DNA of 64,000 nucleotides from Curtobacterium sp. MCBA15_001 (GCF_001864835.1 NZ_MJGI01000027.1:302154-366153), one strand, 5' to 3'. Positions 24,803 through 33,728 are shown, numbered from the stretch's first letter. Notes: generated by a model from the letters alone, not told the origin. Numbers and translations are program-made.

Positions 24803-26669
24803 GGCCCTGTGCTCCTCTGGGGTTGGCGGCGGCGCCGAGGACGCCGGTGGCGGGGTCGCGCGTGACGCACGACAGGCGGCCGAGCGACCAGTCGCCGGCG
24901 CGGGTGACGACGTGCCCGAGCGCTTCGAGCCCGGCGATCACCGCGTCCCCGAGCCGGTCCTCGACGACCAGGCCGCCGGGGGTCCAGGTCCGGGGCCAGA
25001 ACGACCCCGGGAAGGACGTCGTGTGCAGGGCCGGTGCGTCGATGGCCTGCTGCGGCGAGTACCCGCCGACGATCGTCCGGAGCAGGAACAGCAGCTGCCA
25101 CTGGTCCTGCTGGTCGCCGCCGGGGGAGCCCAGCGCCATGACCGGTTCGCCGTCACGCAGCACCAGGGTCGGGGTCAGCGTGGTGCGCGGGCGCTGCCCG
25201 GGCGTCAGCGTCGAGGCGGTGCCCTCCTCGAGCCAGGTCATCTGCATCCGGGTGCCCAGGCAGAACCCGAGCTCGGGGACCGTGGGGCTCGACTGCAGCC
25301 ACCCGCCGGACGGCGTCGCGCTGACGATGTTGCCCCAGCGGTCGACGACGTCGATGTGGCAGGTGTCGCCGCGGGTCTCGCCGGTCTCCATCACGACGGG
25401 CTCGCCGCGGTCCTCGACGGGGGCTGCTCCGCGCGCTCCCGGAACGGTGGGCTCCCCGACGCCGGCGATCGGCTCGCCGCCCGGTGTGTAGGTCTCGCGC
25501 AGCGGCGGGAGTGCTCCGGCTCGGGTCGAGACGCTGCCCGGACGGAGCTCGTGCGAGGCGCGCTCGCCGATCAGGGCACGGCGGGCGTCGGAGTAGGCGT
25601 CGGCGAGGAGCTCGTCCATCGGGACGTCCCCGTCGCCGTAGTACGCCTCGCGGTCGGCGAGGGCGAGCTTCTGCGCCTCGACGATGGTGTGCGCGCCGAG
25701 CACGGTCGATGGGTCGAGCCGGGCGTCCTCGAGCGGCTCGAGCAGGCGCAGGGTCTGCAGCAGCGCCGGACCCTGGCCCCACGGTCCGGTCTTCGCGATC
25801 GTGCACCCGCGGAACTCGGCCGTCGTCGCGGGTTCGTACGACGCCCGGAAGGCTGCCATGTCGCTCGCCCGGATCACACCCGCGTGGTCGGTGCCCGAGG
25901 CGTGGCGGTGCGGGGCGCGCACGAAGCGGTCGACGGCCTCGGCGACGAAGCCGCGCGACCAGGCGTCCCGCGCGGCGTCGATGCGGGCGGCGCGCGCGTC
26001 GGCGCCGTCCTCGGCGACGTCCTCGGCGACGTCGGAACCGGCGTCGACGAGCCGCTCGAGCACTGCGGCGTAGGTCTCGTTGCGCAGGACGGTCCCGGGT
26101 ACCGGAGCGGAGCCTCCCGGCAGCCACCGGTCGGCGGAGGTCGGCCAGTGGTCGCGGAACAGGTCCTGGACCGTCGCGATCGTGGCGGCCACGCGCGGCG
26201 CGACGGGGTGGCCGTCACGGGCGTACCCGATCGCGTAGGCCAGCACGTCGGCGAGTTCCCACGTGCCGTGGTCGCGGAGCAGCAGGAACCAGGCGTCGAC
26301 CGCGCCGGGGACGGCCGCGGCCAGCGCGCCGGCGCCGGGGACCAGGTCGAGCCCCTCCGACCGGAAGTGCTCCGGGGTCGCACCCGCTGGGGCCGGACCC
26401 TGGCCGTTCAGGACCGTGGGGGCCTTGTCGGTGGCCGTCGCGAAGACGGCGGTCATGTCGCCGCCGGGGCCGTTCAGGTGCGGTTCGACGACGTGCAGGA
26501 CGAACGCACCGGCGACGGCGGCGTCGAAGGCGTTGCCGCCGCGTTCGAGCACGGCCTGGGCGGTGGACGTCGCGGTCCAGTGGGTGGACGCGGCCATGCC
26601 GAACGTGCCGCGCAGGTCCGGTCTCGTCGTCTCGACACCGGGTTCGACGAAGGCGGGGTTGGTGCTCAT
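24786..26669 (-). CDS. ggt: Gamma-glutamyltransferase family protein, cytosolic
   Basis: A 627-residue Ntn-hydrolase. GNAFDAAVAGAFVLHVVEPH is the N-terminal family motif; GDTCHIDVVDRWGNIVSATP contains the threonine that becomes the nucleophile after self-cleavage; PTLVLRDGEPVMALGSPGGD is the C-terminal substrate motif. The start at 26669 gives MSTNPAFVEPGVE, with no signal peptide, unlike the periplasmic or secreted enzymes. It lies 4 bases after the permease and overlaps the ATPase gene. The order implies that gamma-glutamyl peptides are imported intact and cut inside. A glutathione-like substrate is plausible but unproven. Confidence 0.9.
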   Translation of the reverse strand: MSTNPAFVEPGVETTRPDLRGTFGMAASTHWTATSTAQAVLERGGNAFDAAVAGAFVLHVVEPHLNGPGGDMTAVFATATDKAPTVLNGQGPAPAGATPEHFRSEGLDLVPGAGALAAAVPGAVDAWFLLLRDHGTWELADVLAYAIGYARDGHPVAPRVAATIATVQDLFRDHWPTSADRWLPGGSAPVPGTVLRNETYAAVLERLVDAGSDVAEDVAEDGADARAARIDAARDAWSRGFVAEAVDRFVRAPHRHASGTDHAGVIRASDMAAFRASYEPATTAEFRGCTIAKTGPWGQGPALLQTLRLLEPLEDARLDPSTVLGAHTIVEAQKLALADREAYYGDGDVPMDELLADAYSDARRALIGERASHELRPGSVSTRAGALPPLRETYTPGGEPIAGVGEPTVPGARGAAPVEDRGEPVVMETGETRGDTCHIDVVDRWGNIVSATPSGGWLQSSPTVPELGFCLGTRMQMTWLEEGTASTLTPGQRPRTTLTPTLVLRDGEPVMALGSPGGDQQDQWQLLFLLRTIVGGYSPQQAIDAPALHTTSFPGSFWPRTWTPGGLVVEDRLGDAVIAGLEALGHVVTRAGDWSLGRLSCVTRDPATGVLGAAANPRGAQGHATGR

Positions 26670-26673
26670 GGGG

Positions 26674-27561
26674 TCACTTCCGGTCGGAGGCGGTGGGGTC
26701 GAGGGCGTCGCGCAGGGCGTCCCCGAACAGGTTGAAGCCGAGGCAGATGACGGCGATCGCGACACCCGGCACGACGGCGGCCCACGGCGCGTTGCCGAGG
26801 TACTGCTGCGCGTCCGAGAGCATGATGCCGAGGCTCGGGGTGGGCGGTTGGATGCCGAGGCCGAGGAACGACAGCAGCGCCTCGCCGATCACGGCGACCG
26901 GCATGATGACCGTGGCCTGCACGATGATCGCCGACAGGCAGTTCGGCAGGACGTGCTGCAGGATGATCCGCGCTCCGCCGGCATCGAGCGTCTTCGCACT
27001 CGTGACGAAGTCGGCGCTCGTGATCCGCAGGGTCTCGCCGCGGACGATCCGGATCATCGCGGGGACGTGCGAGACGCCGATCGCGATGACGGCGTTCGAC
27101 AGGCTCGGTCCGCTGATCGCCGCGAGGCCCACCGCGATGATGAGGAACGGGAAGGCGAGCGCGACGTCGGTCAGGCGGGAGATGACCGCGTCGAGCCACT
27201 TCCAGTACCCGGCGAGCAGGCCGAGCGGCGTGCCGACGACGACGGACACCAGCACGGACAGCGCACCCACGACCAACGACACCTGGATGCCGTAGAACGT
27301 CCGCGACAGGATGTCCCGGCCGAGGTCGTCGGTGCCCAGACCGAAGCCCACGGTGAACGGCACCTGGAACGGCAGGTCGAAGTGCGTCTCGGTGGGGTCG
27401 TGCGGTGCGATGAGCGGGGCGGTCACCGCGGCGAGCACGACGACCGCGAGCATGACGGCGCCGGTCATGCCGAGGCGGTTCGCACGCACCTGGCGCCACG
27501 TGCGGCCCCGGCTGGTGCCGAGGGTGTCCGTGAGCCGGACCGGGGGACTGGTCAGGGTCAT
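26674..27561 (-). CDS. dppC: Peptide ABC transporter permease (DppC type)
   Basis: A 295-residue inner-membrane permease. It has the OppC N-terminal segment (NRLGMTGAVMLAVVVLAAVT, then LIAPHDPTETHFDLPF), the periplasmic motif GTDDLGRDILSRTFYGIQVS, and the cytoplasmic EAA-type loop around SADFVTSAKTLDAGGARIIL; about six helices are visible. Its ATG overlaps the stop of the DppB gene as ATGA, and the gamma-glutamyltransferase follows 4 bases later. It pairs with DppB to form the channel. Confidence 0.92.
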   Translation of the reverse strand: MTLTSPPVRLTDTLGTSRGRTWRQVRANRLGMTGAVMLAVVVLAAVTAPLIAPHDPTETHFDLPFQVPFTVGFGLGTDDLGRDILSRTFYGIQVSLVVGALSVLVSVVVGTPLGLLAGYWKWLDAVISRLTDVALAFPFLIIAVGLAAISGPSLSNAVIAIGVSHVPAMIRIVRGETLRITSADFVTSAKTLDAGGARIILQHVLPNCLSAIIVQATVIMPVAVIGEALLSFLGLGIQPPTPSLGIMLSDAQQYLGNAPWAAVVPGVAIAVICLGFNLFGDALRDALDPTASDRK

Positions 27562-28511
27562 GCTGCTCCTCCGACGCGGATCTTCGGGTTGATGACCGAG
27601 TACAGGACGTCGACGGCCAGGTTGATGAGGACGTAGCCGACGGTGATGACGAGCACGACGGCCTGGATCACCGGGTAGTCGCGGGTGAACACCGCGTCCA
27701 GGGTGAGCTTGCCGAAGCCCGGCAGCGCGAAGATGCGCTCGGTGACGACGGCGCCCGAGATGAGCCCGCCGAGCTGCAGCCCGACGATCGTCACGACGAC
27801 GATCATCGAGTTCCGCAGGCCGTACCGGAACAGGACCCGGCCACGGCTGAGGCCCTTCGCGCGGGCCGTCCGGACGAAGTCGGTCTTCATCGTCTCGATC
27901 ATCGACGCCCGGGTCTGCCGCATGATGACCGCGGCGAGCGAGGTGCCGAGGATGAGTGCCGGCAGTGTCAGGTGGTAGATCGCGCTCGCCGGGTTCGTCG
28001 TCATCGGGACGTACCCGGACGCCGGGAACCAGCCGAGGCCCGCGGCCAACCAGACGATCGCCAGGATGCCGAGCCAGAAGTTCGGGACCGACAGGCCGAC
28101 CAGCGCGGCGGCGTTCGCCATCCACTCCGGCCACTGCCCGCGGTACCGCTCGGCGATCGTGCCGAGGGCGACGCCCACGATGACGGCGACGACGATGGCG
28201 TAGAGCGCGAGCCAGAGCGTCACCGGGAGCGTGCCACCGAGGAGCTCGTCCACGGGGGTGCCCGTCCGGGTGGAGCGGCCGAAGTCACCCTGCAGCGCGT
28301 TCACCAGGAAGCGCCAGTACTGCACCACGACCGAGTCGTCGAGGCCGAGCTGCTGCCGGACCGCTGCGAGGCGCTCGGGGCTGGCCTCCTCCCCCGCCAG
28401 CGCGAGGGCCGGGTCGCCCGGCAGCTGCCGCACGCCGACGAACACCACGATCGACGCCAGGACCAGGGTCAGTGCGGACTGCCAGAGCCGCGTGGTCACG
28501 TACCGGATCAC
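27558..28511 (-). CDS. dppB: Peptide ABC transporter permease (DppB type)
   Basis: A 317-residue permease. The first helix is LWQSALTLVLASIVVFVGVR followed by the OppB signature QLPGDPALALAGEEASPERL. The EAA loop is seen in TRASMIETMKTDFVRTARAK (shown in part) with GLSRGRVLFRYGLRNSMIVV. Six transmembrane helices. Start overlaps the binding-protein stop by ATGA and its own stop overlaps the DppC start, so the three are tightly coupled. Confidence 0.92.
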   Translation of the reverse strand: MIRYVTTRLWQSALTLVLASIVVFVGVRQLPGDPALALAGEEASPERLAAVRQQLGLDDSVVVQYWRFLVNALQGDFGRSTRTGTPVDELLGGTLPVTLWLALYAIVVAVIVGVALGTIAERYRGQWPEWMANAAALVGLSVPNFWLGILAIVWLAAGLGWFPASGYVPMTTNPASAIYHLTLPALILGTSLAAVIMRQTRASMIETMKTDFVRTARAKGLSRGRVLFRYGLRNSMIVVVTIVGLQLGGLISGAVVTERIFALPGFGKLTLDAVFTRDYPVIQAVVLVITVGYVLINLAVDVLYSVINPKIRVGGAA

Positions 28512-30166
28512 TTCGAGCCGCCTTCCACGAACGCGGCCTGGCTGAGCCGGACCACGCCGTCCGCGTACGTCGAGACGCCCGCGATGTCGTTCCGGACCCC
28601 GGTGATGCTCCGGGTCCGGTAGAGGTAGATGATCGGGTCGTCCTGCTGCACGATCGTCGTCATCTCGCCGTACAGGGCTGCACGCTCCTGCTCGTCGGTC
28701 GCCTGCGAGGCGCGGTCGATCAGGTCGTCGACCTCGGGGTTGCTGTACCCGGCGTAGTTGTTGCCGCCGCCGGTCGCCAGGAACCCGCCGATGTTGCCGT
28801 GCGGGTCGACCCGCCCGGACCAGCCGAGCTGCAGTGCCTGGAAGTCACCGCGCGTCTGGTCGTCGAGCAGCGTCGTGTACTCGACCGGGGTGATCGTGAT
28901 CGCGAACCCGCCGGCCCGGGCCTGCGCCTGCAGCGCCTGGGCGAAGCGGACCGTGTCGGGGGTGTTCGTCACCTCCATCGCGATCGGGAACGGCTGCTGC
29001 ACGCCCGCCTTCGTCAGGATCGCCTTGGCCCGCTCCGGGTCGTACGGTGGGCACGCCGAGCTGGCCTTCGTCGCGAACACGCTCGTGTCGGGGACCGGCG
29101 AGCATGCGACGTCCGCCCAGCCGTGGAACACGCTCTGCACGAGCTCGCCGCGGTTGATCGACATCGACAGGGCCCGTCGGACGTCGGCGCGCTTCGCCAG
29201 CGGGGTGTCGATCTGCTCCGGGTCCGTGCCGACGCCGTCCTGGTTGCCGATGTTCACGGTGATGCCCTGGTAGCCGAGCGACCCCGTGCGCAGGACGCTC
29301 AGGTCCTTCCGCTTCCGCAGGTCGTCGACGTCCTGGGTCGAGATCGAGTCCGCGACCTGGACGTCCCCGGACTTCAGGTTCGCCGCACGGATGCTGGCGT
29401 CGGTGATGATCCGGTACGTGATCGTGTCGAAGTGCGCCGTCTCGGGGGCGTAGTACTCCGGGTCCTTCTCGACCTGGATCGACGTCTGCGGGACCCGCTT
29501 GACGAACTTGTACGGCCCGACGCACACGGGGGCGTCACCGAAGGCGTCGCCCTCGCGCTCGAGTGCCGTCGGCGACATCACCATGCCGGCACGGTCGGCG
29601 AGCGCCGCGGTGATCGGGGCGAACGGGGTGTCGTAGTGCAGCCGCACGGTCTGGTCGTCGACCGCCTCGACGTCCGACACCGGCCCCATCTCGCTCTTGC
29701 GGCTGGAGTCGGCCTTCGTCAGGTTCCGCTCGAGCGTGGTGACGACCGCCGCCGCGTCGAAGGGCGTGCCGTCGGCGAACCGGACGCCGGTCCTCACCGG
29801 GAACGTCACCGTCCTGCCGCCGTCCGACACGGTCGGCAGCGCGGTGGCGAGCATCGGCACGATCGTGCCCTCGGCGTCGATGTCGTAGAGCTTCTGGCAC
29901 ATCGTCTCCATGACGTACCGGGTGTAGAGCGACGACGACGTGGTCGGGTCGAGACGGTCCGGCTCGGCGGAGAGCGCCATGACGAGGTCGCCGCCGTCGC
30001 GGACCTGCTGATCGCCGATCGGGGTCGTGGTGACCGTGCCGGCGGTGGTGCCGCCGGCCTTCGAGCGTTGGACGGGGACGCAGGCGGTCAGGACGAGCGT
30101 CGCTGCGACGAGGACGGCGGGCAGTGCGATGAGTGTGCGGCGGCGTCGGGGGCTGATCGGGGGCAT
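28508..30166 (-). CDS. Family 5 solute-binding lipoprotein
   Basis: A 552-residue peptide-binding lipoprotein, the first gene of the leftward operon. Its signal peptide ends in LVLTAC, with Cys29 as lipidation site. Family motifs are GGDLVMALSAEPDRLDPTTS, FPVRTGVRFADGTPFDAAAV and ALSMSINRGELVQSVF. AGGAA a few bases before the ATG at 30166 is the ribosome site, so this transcript has a leader. Two TTGNANACAA sites lie 65-105 bases upstream. Together with the following genes it forms an importer whose cargo is probably processed by the cytosolic gamma-glutamyltransferase. Confidence 0.92.
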   Translation of the reverse strand: MPPISPRRRRTLIALPAVLVAATLVLTACVPVQRSKAGGTTAGTVTTTPIGDQQVRDGGDLVMALSAEPDRLDPTTSSSLYTRYVMETMCQKLYDIDAEGTIVPMLATALPTVSDGGRTVTFPVRTGVRFADGTPFDAAAVVTTLERNLTKADSSRKSEMGPVSDVEAVDDQTVRLHYDTPFAPITAALADRAGMVMSPTALEREGDAFGDAPVCVGPYKFVKRVPQTSIQVEKDPEYYAPETAHFDTITYRIITDASIRAANLKSGDVQVADSISTQDVDDLRKRKDLSVLRTGSLGYQGITVNIGNQDGVGTDPEQIDTPLAKRADVRRALSMSINRGELVQSVFHGWADVACSPVPDTSVFATKASSACPPYDPERAKAILTKAGVQQPFPIAMEVTNTPDTVRFAQALQAQARAGGFAITITPVEYTTLLDDQTRGDFQALQLGWSGRVDPHGNIGGFLATGGGNNYAGYSNPEVDDLIDRASQATDEQERAALYGEMTTIVQQDDPIIYLYRTRSITGVRNDIAGVSTYADGVVRLSQAAFVEGGSK

Positions 30167-30226
30167 GGGGTTCCTGAAGCGTGGAGTGGCGTGGCGTTCC
30201 TTGTGGGATCGCGCTCAGGAGCGGCT

Positions 30227-30270
30227 GTGATTGCATACAATCACGCTTGAGGGGCACCGTTTGTACACAA
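30227..30270. promoter_or_regulatory. Two GntR/FadR-type operators
   Basis: TTGCATACAA (30231-30240) is the core of a larger dyad with arms GTGATTG and CAATCAC (30227-30244). TTGTACACAA lies at 30261-30270, 30 bp away. Both resemble the TTGTATACAA sites of FCD-type GntR proteins. They sit between the peptide operon and the TSUP gene and are probably read by the regulator encoded at 22420. Confidence 0.65.
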
Positions 30271-30312
30271 CGCGTTTCCGTCGTGTAAAACCCGCGACGT
30301 ACTCTGGACCCG

Positions 30313-31155
30313 ATGACCTCCCGCACCACCCGCATCCTCCTGCTCGTCGCGATCGGTGTCCTCGCCGGGGTGCTCTCCGGCCTGTTCGGCGTCGGCGGCG
30401 GCGTCATCGTGGTGCCAGCGCTCATGGCCTTCCTGCACATGGACCAGCGCAGCGCCTCGGCGAGTTCGCTCGTCGCCATCGCCCCGGCGGCGATCGTCGG
30501 TGCGGCCACCTACGCCCTGCAGGGCGAGGTGCACTGGCTCGCGGCGCTCACCCTCGCGGTCGGCAGCGTCATCGGAGCACCCGTCGGCGCTCGACTGCTG
30601 CGTGCGATCTCGCTCCGGGTCCTGCCGTGGATCTTCGTCGGGTTCATCGCGGTGGTGCTCGTCTCCCTGTTCACGAACACCCCGACCCGCACCGGCGACG
30701 TGCACTTCGGGATCGTCGAGGCGCTCGTCCTGTTCGGCATCGGTCTGCTGTCGGGCGTGCTGTCCGGTCTGGTCGGGGTCGGCGGCGGTGTCGTCATCGT
30801 GCCGGGGATGGAGCTCGCGCTCGGGGCCGGGGATCTGCTGGCCAAGGGCACGTCGCTGCTGACGATGGTGCCGACGGCGGTCTCGGGCACGGTCGCGAAC
30901 CTGCGGCGGGGCGCGGTGGACCTGCGCATCGGCCTGACGGTCGGCATCACGGCGGCGGTCTGCTTGCCGGCCGGTGCGGCACTCGCCCGGGTCATCGACC
31001 CGCAGGTCGGCACGTGGCTGTTCGCGGCGTTCCTGGTGGTCGTCGCGGTGATCGTCCTGCGCCGGGGCCTGCGCGCAGCGCGCGCCGACGCCGAGCCGGG
31101 ACCCGGCGGTCTGGAGGGTGCGGCCGAGTCGGCGACGGGCGTGGCGGACCGGTGA
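30313..31155 (+). CDS. TSUP (TauE/SafE) family permease
   Basis: A 280-residue membrane protein with the duplicated TSUP repeat: GVLAGVLSGLFGVGGGVIVV near residue 20 and GLLSGVLSGLVGVGGGVVIV near residue 145. About eight helices are visible. Family members export sulfite, sulfoacetate or related organosulfur anions, but assignments are weak. TACTCT (30300-30305) 7 bases before the ATG gives a leaderless start. It is divergent from the peptide operon and shares its operator region; if that operon degrades glutathione-like thiols, a sulfur-anion exporter next to it would make sense, but this is speculation. Confidence 0.87.
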   Translation: MTSRTTRILLLVAIGVLAGVLSGLFGVGGGVIVVPALMAFLHMDQRSASASSLVAIAPAAIVGAATYALQGEVHWLAALTLAVGSVIGAPVGARLLRAISLRVLPWIFVGFIAVVLVSLFTNTPTRTGDVHFGIVEALVLFGIGLLSGVLSGLVGVGGGVVIVPGMELALGAGDLLAKGTSLLTMVPTAVSGTVANLRRGAVDLRIGLTVGITAAVCLPAGAALARVIDPQVGTWLFAAFLVVVAVIVLRRGLRAARADAEPGPGGLEGAAESATGVADR

Positions 31156-31156
31156 G

Positions 31157-31174
31157 GGGCCTCCTGGGAGGCCC
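31157..31174. repeat. Reversed half copy of the palindrome family
   Basis: GGGCCTCC and GGAGGCCC pair around a two-base loop, followed by CGGTGCCGG, the left arm of the longer copies. It stands 2 bases after the TSUP stop and may be its terminator. Confidence 0.5.
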
Positions 31175-31219
31175 GGTGCCGGTTGGTCTCGTGACCTGCG
31201 TCGGTCAGGTGGAGACCTG

Positions 31220-31849
31220 GTGAGCCGCGCGAGTGCCGAGGACGTCCTGGTCGCGTTCGCGCGGACGTCCGGCGACGTCGCGGCTGCGCGCCGCGTCGCG
31301 CGGCAGTTCGCGGACCTCGACGAGGGCGACCGGTCGGCGCTGCTCTGGAGCGAGGACCCGGGCGCACGACTGGTCGCGGTGCTGCTGCTCGTGCAGGCGA
31401 TGCGCGAGCGCGCGGACCCCGAGCTGACCGAGGAGTACCTGTCGGCTGCCCGGTCGGAGCGGATCGACCGGACGGAGCTGGTGGACCTGGTGGCCGAGGA
31501 ACTCGTGGGCGTGCCGATGCTGGGCGGGTCGACCGGGCCGCTGTTCGCGCTCGCGAAGTCCGACGTGGCGTTCGTCCGCCGGATCGCGGTCGTGGCCACC
31601 CTGGCGTTCGTGAAGCAGGGCGACGCCGAGGTGCCCCTGTCGGTGGTGGGCCGGCTGGTGCGCGAGAAGGGCGACACCGTGCAGAGCGCGCTCGGCTGGG
31701 TGCTGCGCGAGGTCGGCAAGCGGGCGTCGGAGCCGGCGCTCGTGGCGTTCCTCGAACAGCAGGGCCGCTTCCTCACGCCCGCCGCGCTGGCCACGGCGAC
31801 GGAGCACCTGCCGGCGGGCGAGCGGGAGCGACTGCGCGCCGGGCACTGA
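31220..31849 (+). CDS. AlkD-like HEAT-repeat protein
   Basis: A 209-residue all-helical protein of the DNA alkylation repair (AlkD) family, whose active members remove alkylated bases from DNA. VRRIAVVATLAFVKQGDAEV and VQSALGWVLREVGKRASEPA are characteristic, as is the C-terminal LTPAALATATEHLPAGERER. The glycosylase pair of AlkD, a Trp four residues before an Asp, appears here as TELVD, with Thr where Trp is expected. So either this copy has altered chemistry or it belongs to a non-catalytic branch. The GTG at 31220 has GGTGGAG five to six bases upstream. Confidence 0.75.
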   Translation: MSRASAEDVLVAFARTSGDVAAARRVARQFADLDEGDRSALLWSEDPGARLVAVLLLVQAMRERADPELTEEYLSAARSERIDRTELVDLVAEELVGVPMLGGSTGPLFALAKSDVAFVRRIAVVATLAFVKQGDAEVPLSVVGRLVREKGDTVQSALGWVLREVGKRASEPALVAFLEQQGRFLTPAALATATEHLPAGERERLRAGH

Positions 31850-31874
31850 GCCGTGGCCGCCGGCTCGGTGTCGC

Positions 31875-32708
31875 TCACCGGTCGAAGACGTCATCCAGCG
31901 TGTACGTCGCCAGCTGGCGTTCCTGCAGCAGCTCGTGCAACCGGGGGAGCGCCCCGATGGTGCCGGGGAAGTTCGCATGGCCCATCACGATGTGCGCCGG
32001 CAGGAACCACTGGTCGGCGAACCCGACGATCTGGTCCGCGGTGATGTCGCCGGAGTCCGCGAGCGAGCCGTACCAGAGCAACGGCGTGGTGTACCCGGCG
32101 CTGGCTGCTGCGGCATCGACCCGGGCGTCGTGGTAGCCGAACGGTGGACGGAAGTACGGCTTCGCGGTCACGCCGAAGGTGTCCTCGATGAAGTGGTCGT
32201 TCCGGGTGAGCTGGTCGACGATGCCCTGGGCGGACAGCTTCGTCAGCGCCGGGTGGTCCCACGTGTGGTTCCCGAGCTGCACCTGCCCCGAGGTCACCAG
32301 CGGCCGTAGCAGGTCGGCGTGGTTGGTCCATGCCGGCCGGACTCCGTTCACGAAGAACGTCAGCCGGGTACCGGTCTCCGCGGCGAACCGGGCGTACGCC
32401 TCGACGACCTCGGACGAGGCGCCGTCGTCCACCGTCCACGCGATCCCCGGCGTGCCCGCGGGCAGCCCCGTGACGGTGCCGTGGGGCAGCGGCTGGCGCT
32501 GGAGCGCGGGACGAGTCGGCGTGGGGCTCGGCGTGGGCGTGGGCGTCGGCGTCGCTGTGGTGCCCGACGACGCTGTTGCGCTCGGTGAGTCAGCTGCGTC
32601 GGGGCGTCCGGGGTCGCCCGCGCAGGCTGCCAGGGCGCCCACGAGCAGCGCGCCGCCGCCGGACAGCAGCGCGCGGCGCGACGGCCTGCGGGTGGATCGG
32701 TGGTTCAT
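31875..32708 (-). CDS. Polysaccharide deacetylase lipoprotein
   Basis: A 277-residue lipoprotein of the NodB/PgdA fold. The signal peptide contains a twin-arginine-like RRPSRRALLSGGGALL and ends at lipobox LAAC with Cys29, followed by a Thr/Pro-rich stalk (TPTPTPTPSPTPT). The deacetylase motifs are TVDDG (usually TFDDG), GNHTWDH with the two metal histidines, and RPPFGYHD. It should remove acetyl groups from cell-wall or exopolysaccharide sugars outside the cell. The start at 32708 is chosen from GGGAG ten bases upstream. Divergent from a phosphotransferase. Confidence 0.87.
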   Translation of the reverse strand: MNHRSTRRPSRRALLSGGGALLVGALAACAGDPGRPDAADSPSATASSGTTATPTPTPTPSPTPTRPALQRQPLPHGTVTGLPAGTPGIAWTVDDGASSEVVEAYARFAAETGTRLTFFVNGVRPAWTNHADLLRPLVTSGQVQLGNHTWDHPALTKLSAQGIVDQLTRNDHFIEDTFGVTAKPYFRPPFGYHDARVDAAAASAGYTTPLLWYGSLADSGDITADQIVGFADQWFLPAHIVMGHANFPGTIGALPRLHELLQERQLATYTLDDVFDR

Positions 32709-32801
32709 CGCCGCCATGCTCCCGAGCGGGGACCGTCCGGCGCATCGGCGCGCAGGACGATCCCCCTGGCCGACCGGCCATCCGTCCGCCACGATGGCTG
32801 C

Positions 32802-33722
32802 ATGTCGGACGACACGGTGCCCACGGACGCAGTGCCCCCAGACGCAGTGCCCATCGACGCGGCCCTGGTGGAGCGGCTCGTCGCCGAGCAGTTCCCCGCC
32901 TGGTCCGGGCTGCCCGTCACGTCCGCGGACCCCCAGGGCTGGGACAACCGCACGTTCCGCCTCGGCGACGAGCTGTCCGTCCGCCTGCCGAGCGCCGGCG
33001 CGTACGTGCCCGGGACCGCGAAGGAGTCCCGCGTCCTCGCCTGGCTCGCCCCACGCCTCGACGTCCCGGTACCGGAGGTCGTCGGCGTCGGTCGACCCGG
33101 CAGCGGCTACCCGTTCCCGTGGTCAGTGCGGCGGTGGATCGGCGGCACGGTCGCGGCGCGGTGGGAGGGCGACCGGACGGCGCTCGCCGCGGACGTCGGC
33201 GGGACGCTCCGGCAGCTGCGTGCGGTCCCGACCGACGGACGCCCCGGGCTGGAACCGGGAGCGCACTCGTTCCAGCGCGGTGCCCCACCGTCCGCCTACG
33301 CCGACGAGGTGGACGAGGCCCTCCGGACCCTGGGTGACGAGGTCGACCGAGACGCCTGCCGCCGTGTCTGGGACGCGGCGTGCAGCACGAGGTGGGAGGG
33401 ACCGGGCGTGTGGTTCCACGGGGACGTCGCGCCGGACAACCTGCTGGTGGACGAGCGGGGCCGGCTGTCGGCGCTCCTCGACTTCGGCACGAGCGGTGTC
33501 GGTGACCCGGCGTGCGACGTCGTGCTGGCGTGGACGTTCCTGGACGCGGACGCGCGGCAGGTGTTCCGGCAAGAGGTCGGGCTGGACGACGACACCTGGG
33601 CTCGCGGGCGCGGGTGGTCCCTGTGGAAGGCGCTCGTCATGATCGAGCGCAACGACGAGCCGGACGTGCGCGCGACGTGGACGGCGGTCCTGGCCGCCAC
33701 GTTGGCAGACCCGGTCACCTGA
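32802..33722 (+). CDS. Aminoglycoside phosphotransferase family kinase
   Basis: A 306-residue kinase-like protein. The ATP lobe shows QGWDNRTFRLGDELSVRLPS; the catalytic loop is WFHGDVAPDNLLVDERGRLS with HGD and N, and LLDFGTSGVGDPACD gives the second metal ligand. The N terminus has a short repeated AVPPDAVPIDA. APH-type enzymes phosphorylate aminoglycosides, choline, sugars or other alcohols; resistance cannot be inferred. CACGAT lies 6 bases before the ATG at 32802, a near-consensus leaderless start. Confidence 0.85.
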   Translation: MSDDTVPTDAVPPDAVPIDAALVERLVAEQFPAWSGLPVTSADPQGWDNRTFRLGDELSVRLPSAGAYVPGTAKESRVLAWLAPRLDVPVPEVVGVGRPGSGYPFPWSVRRWIGGTVAARWEGDRTALAADVGGTLRQLRAVPTDGRPGLEPGAHSFQRGAPPSAYADEVDEALRTLGDEVDRDACRRVWDAACSTRWEGPGVWFHGDVAPDNLLVDERGRLSALLDFGTSGVGDPACDVVLAWTFLDADARQVFRQEVGLDDDTWARGRGWSLWKALVMIERNDEPDVRATWTAVLAATLADPVT

Positions 33723-33728
33723 CGGCCT

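Noticed and set aside
23412..26735. 1107-codon plus-strand frame opposite the ATPase and GGT genes
   Set aside because: No domain, no start signal, and the opposite strand encodes two unmistakable proteins.
32802..33722. Aminoglycoside resistance gene
   Set aside because: The family fold is clear, but APH-like proteins have many substrates and no resistance-specific motif is seen.
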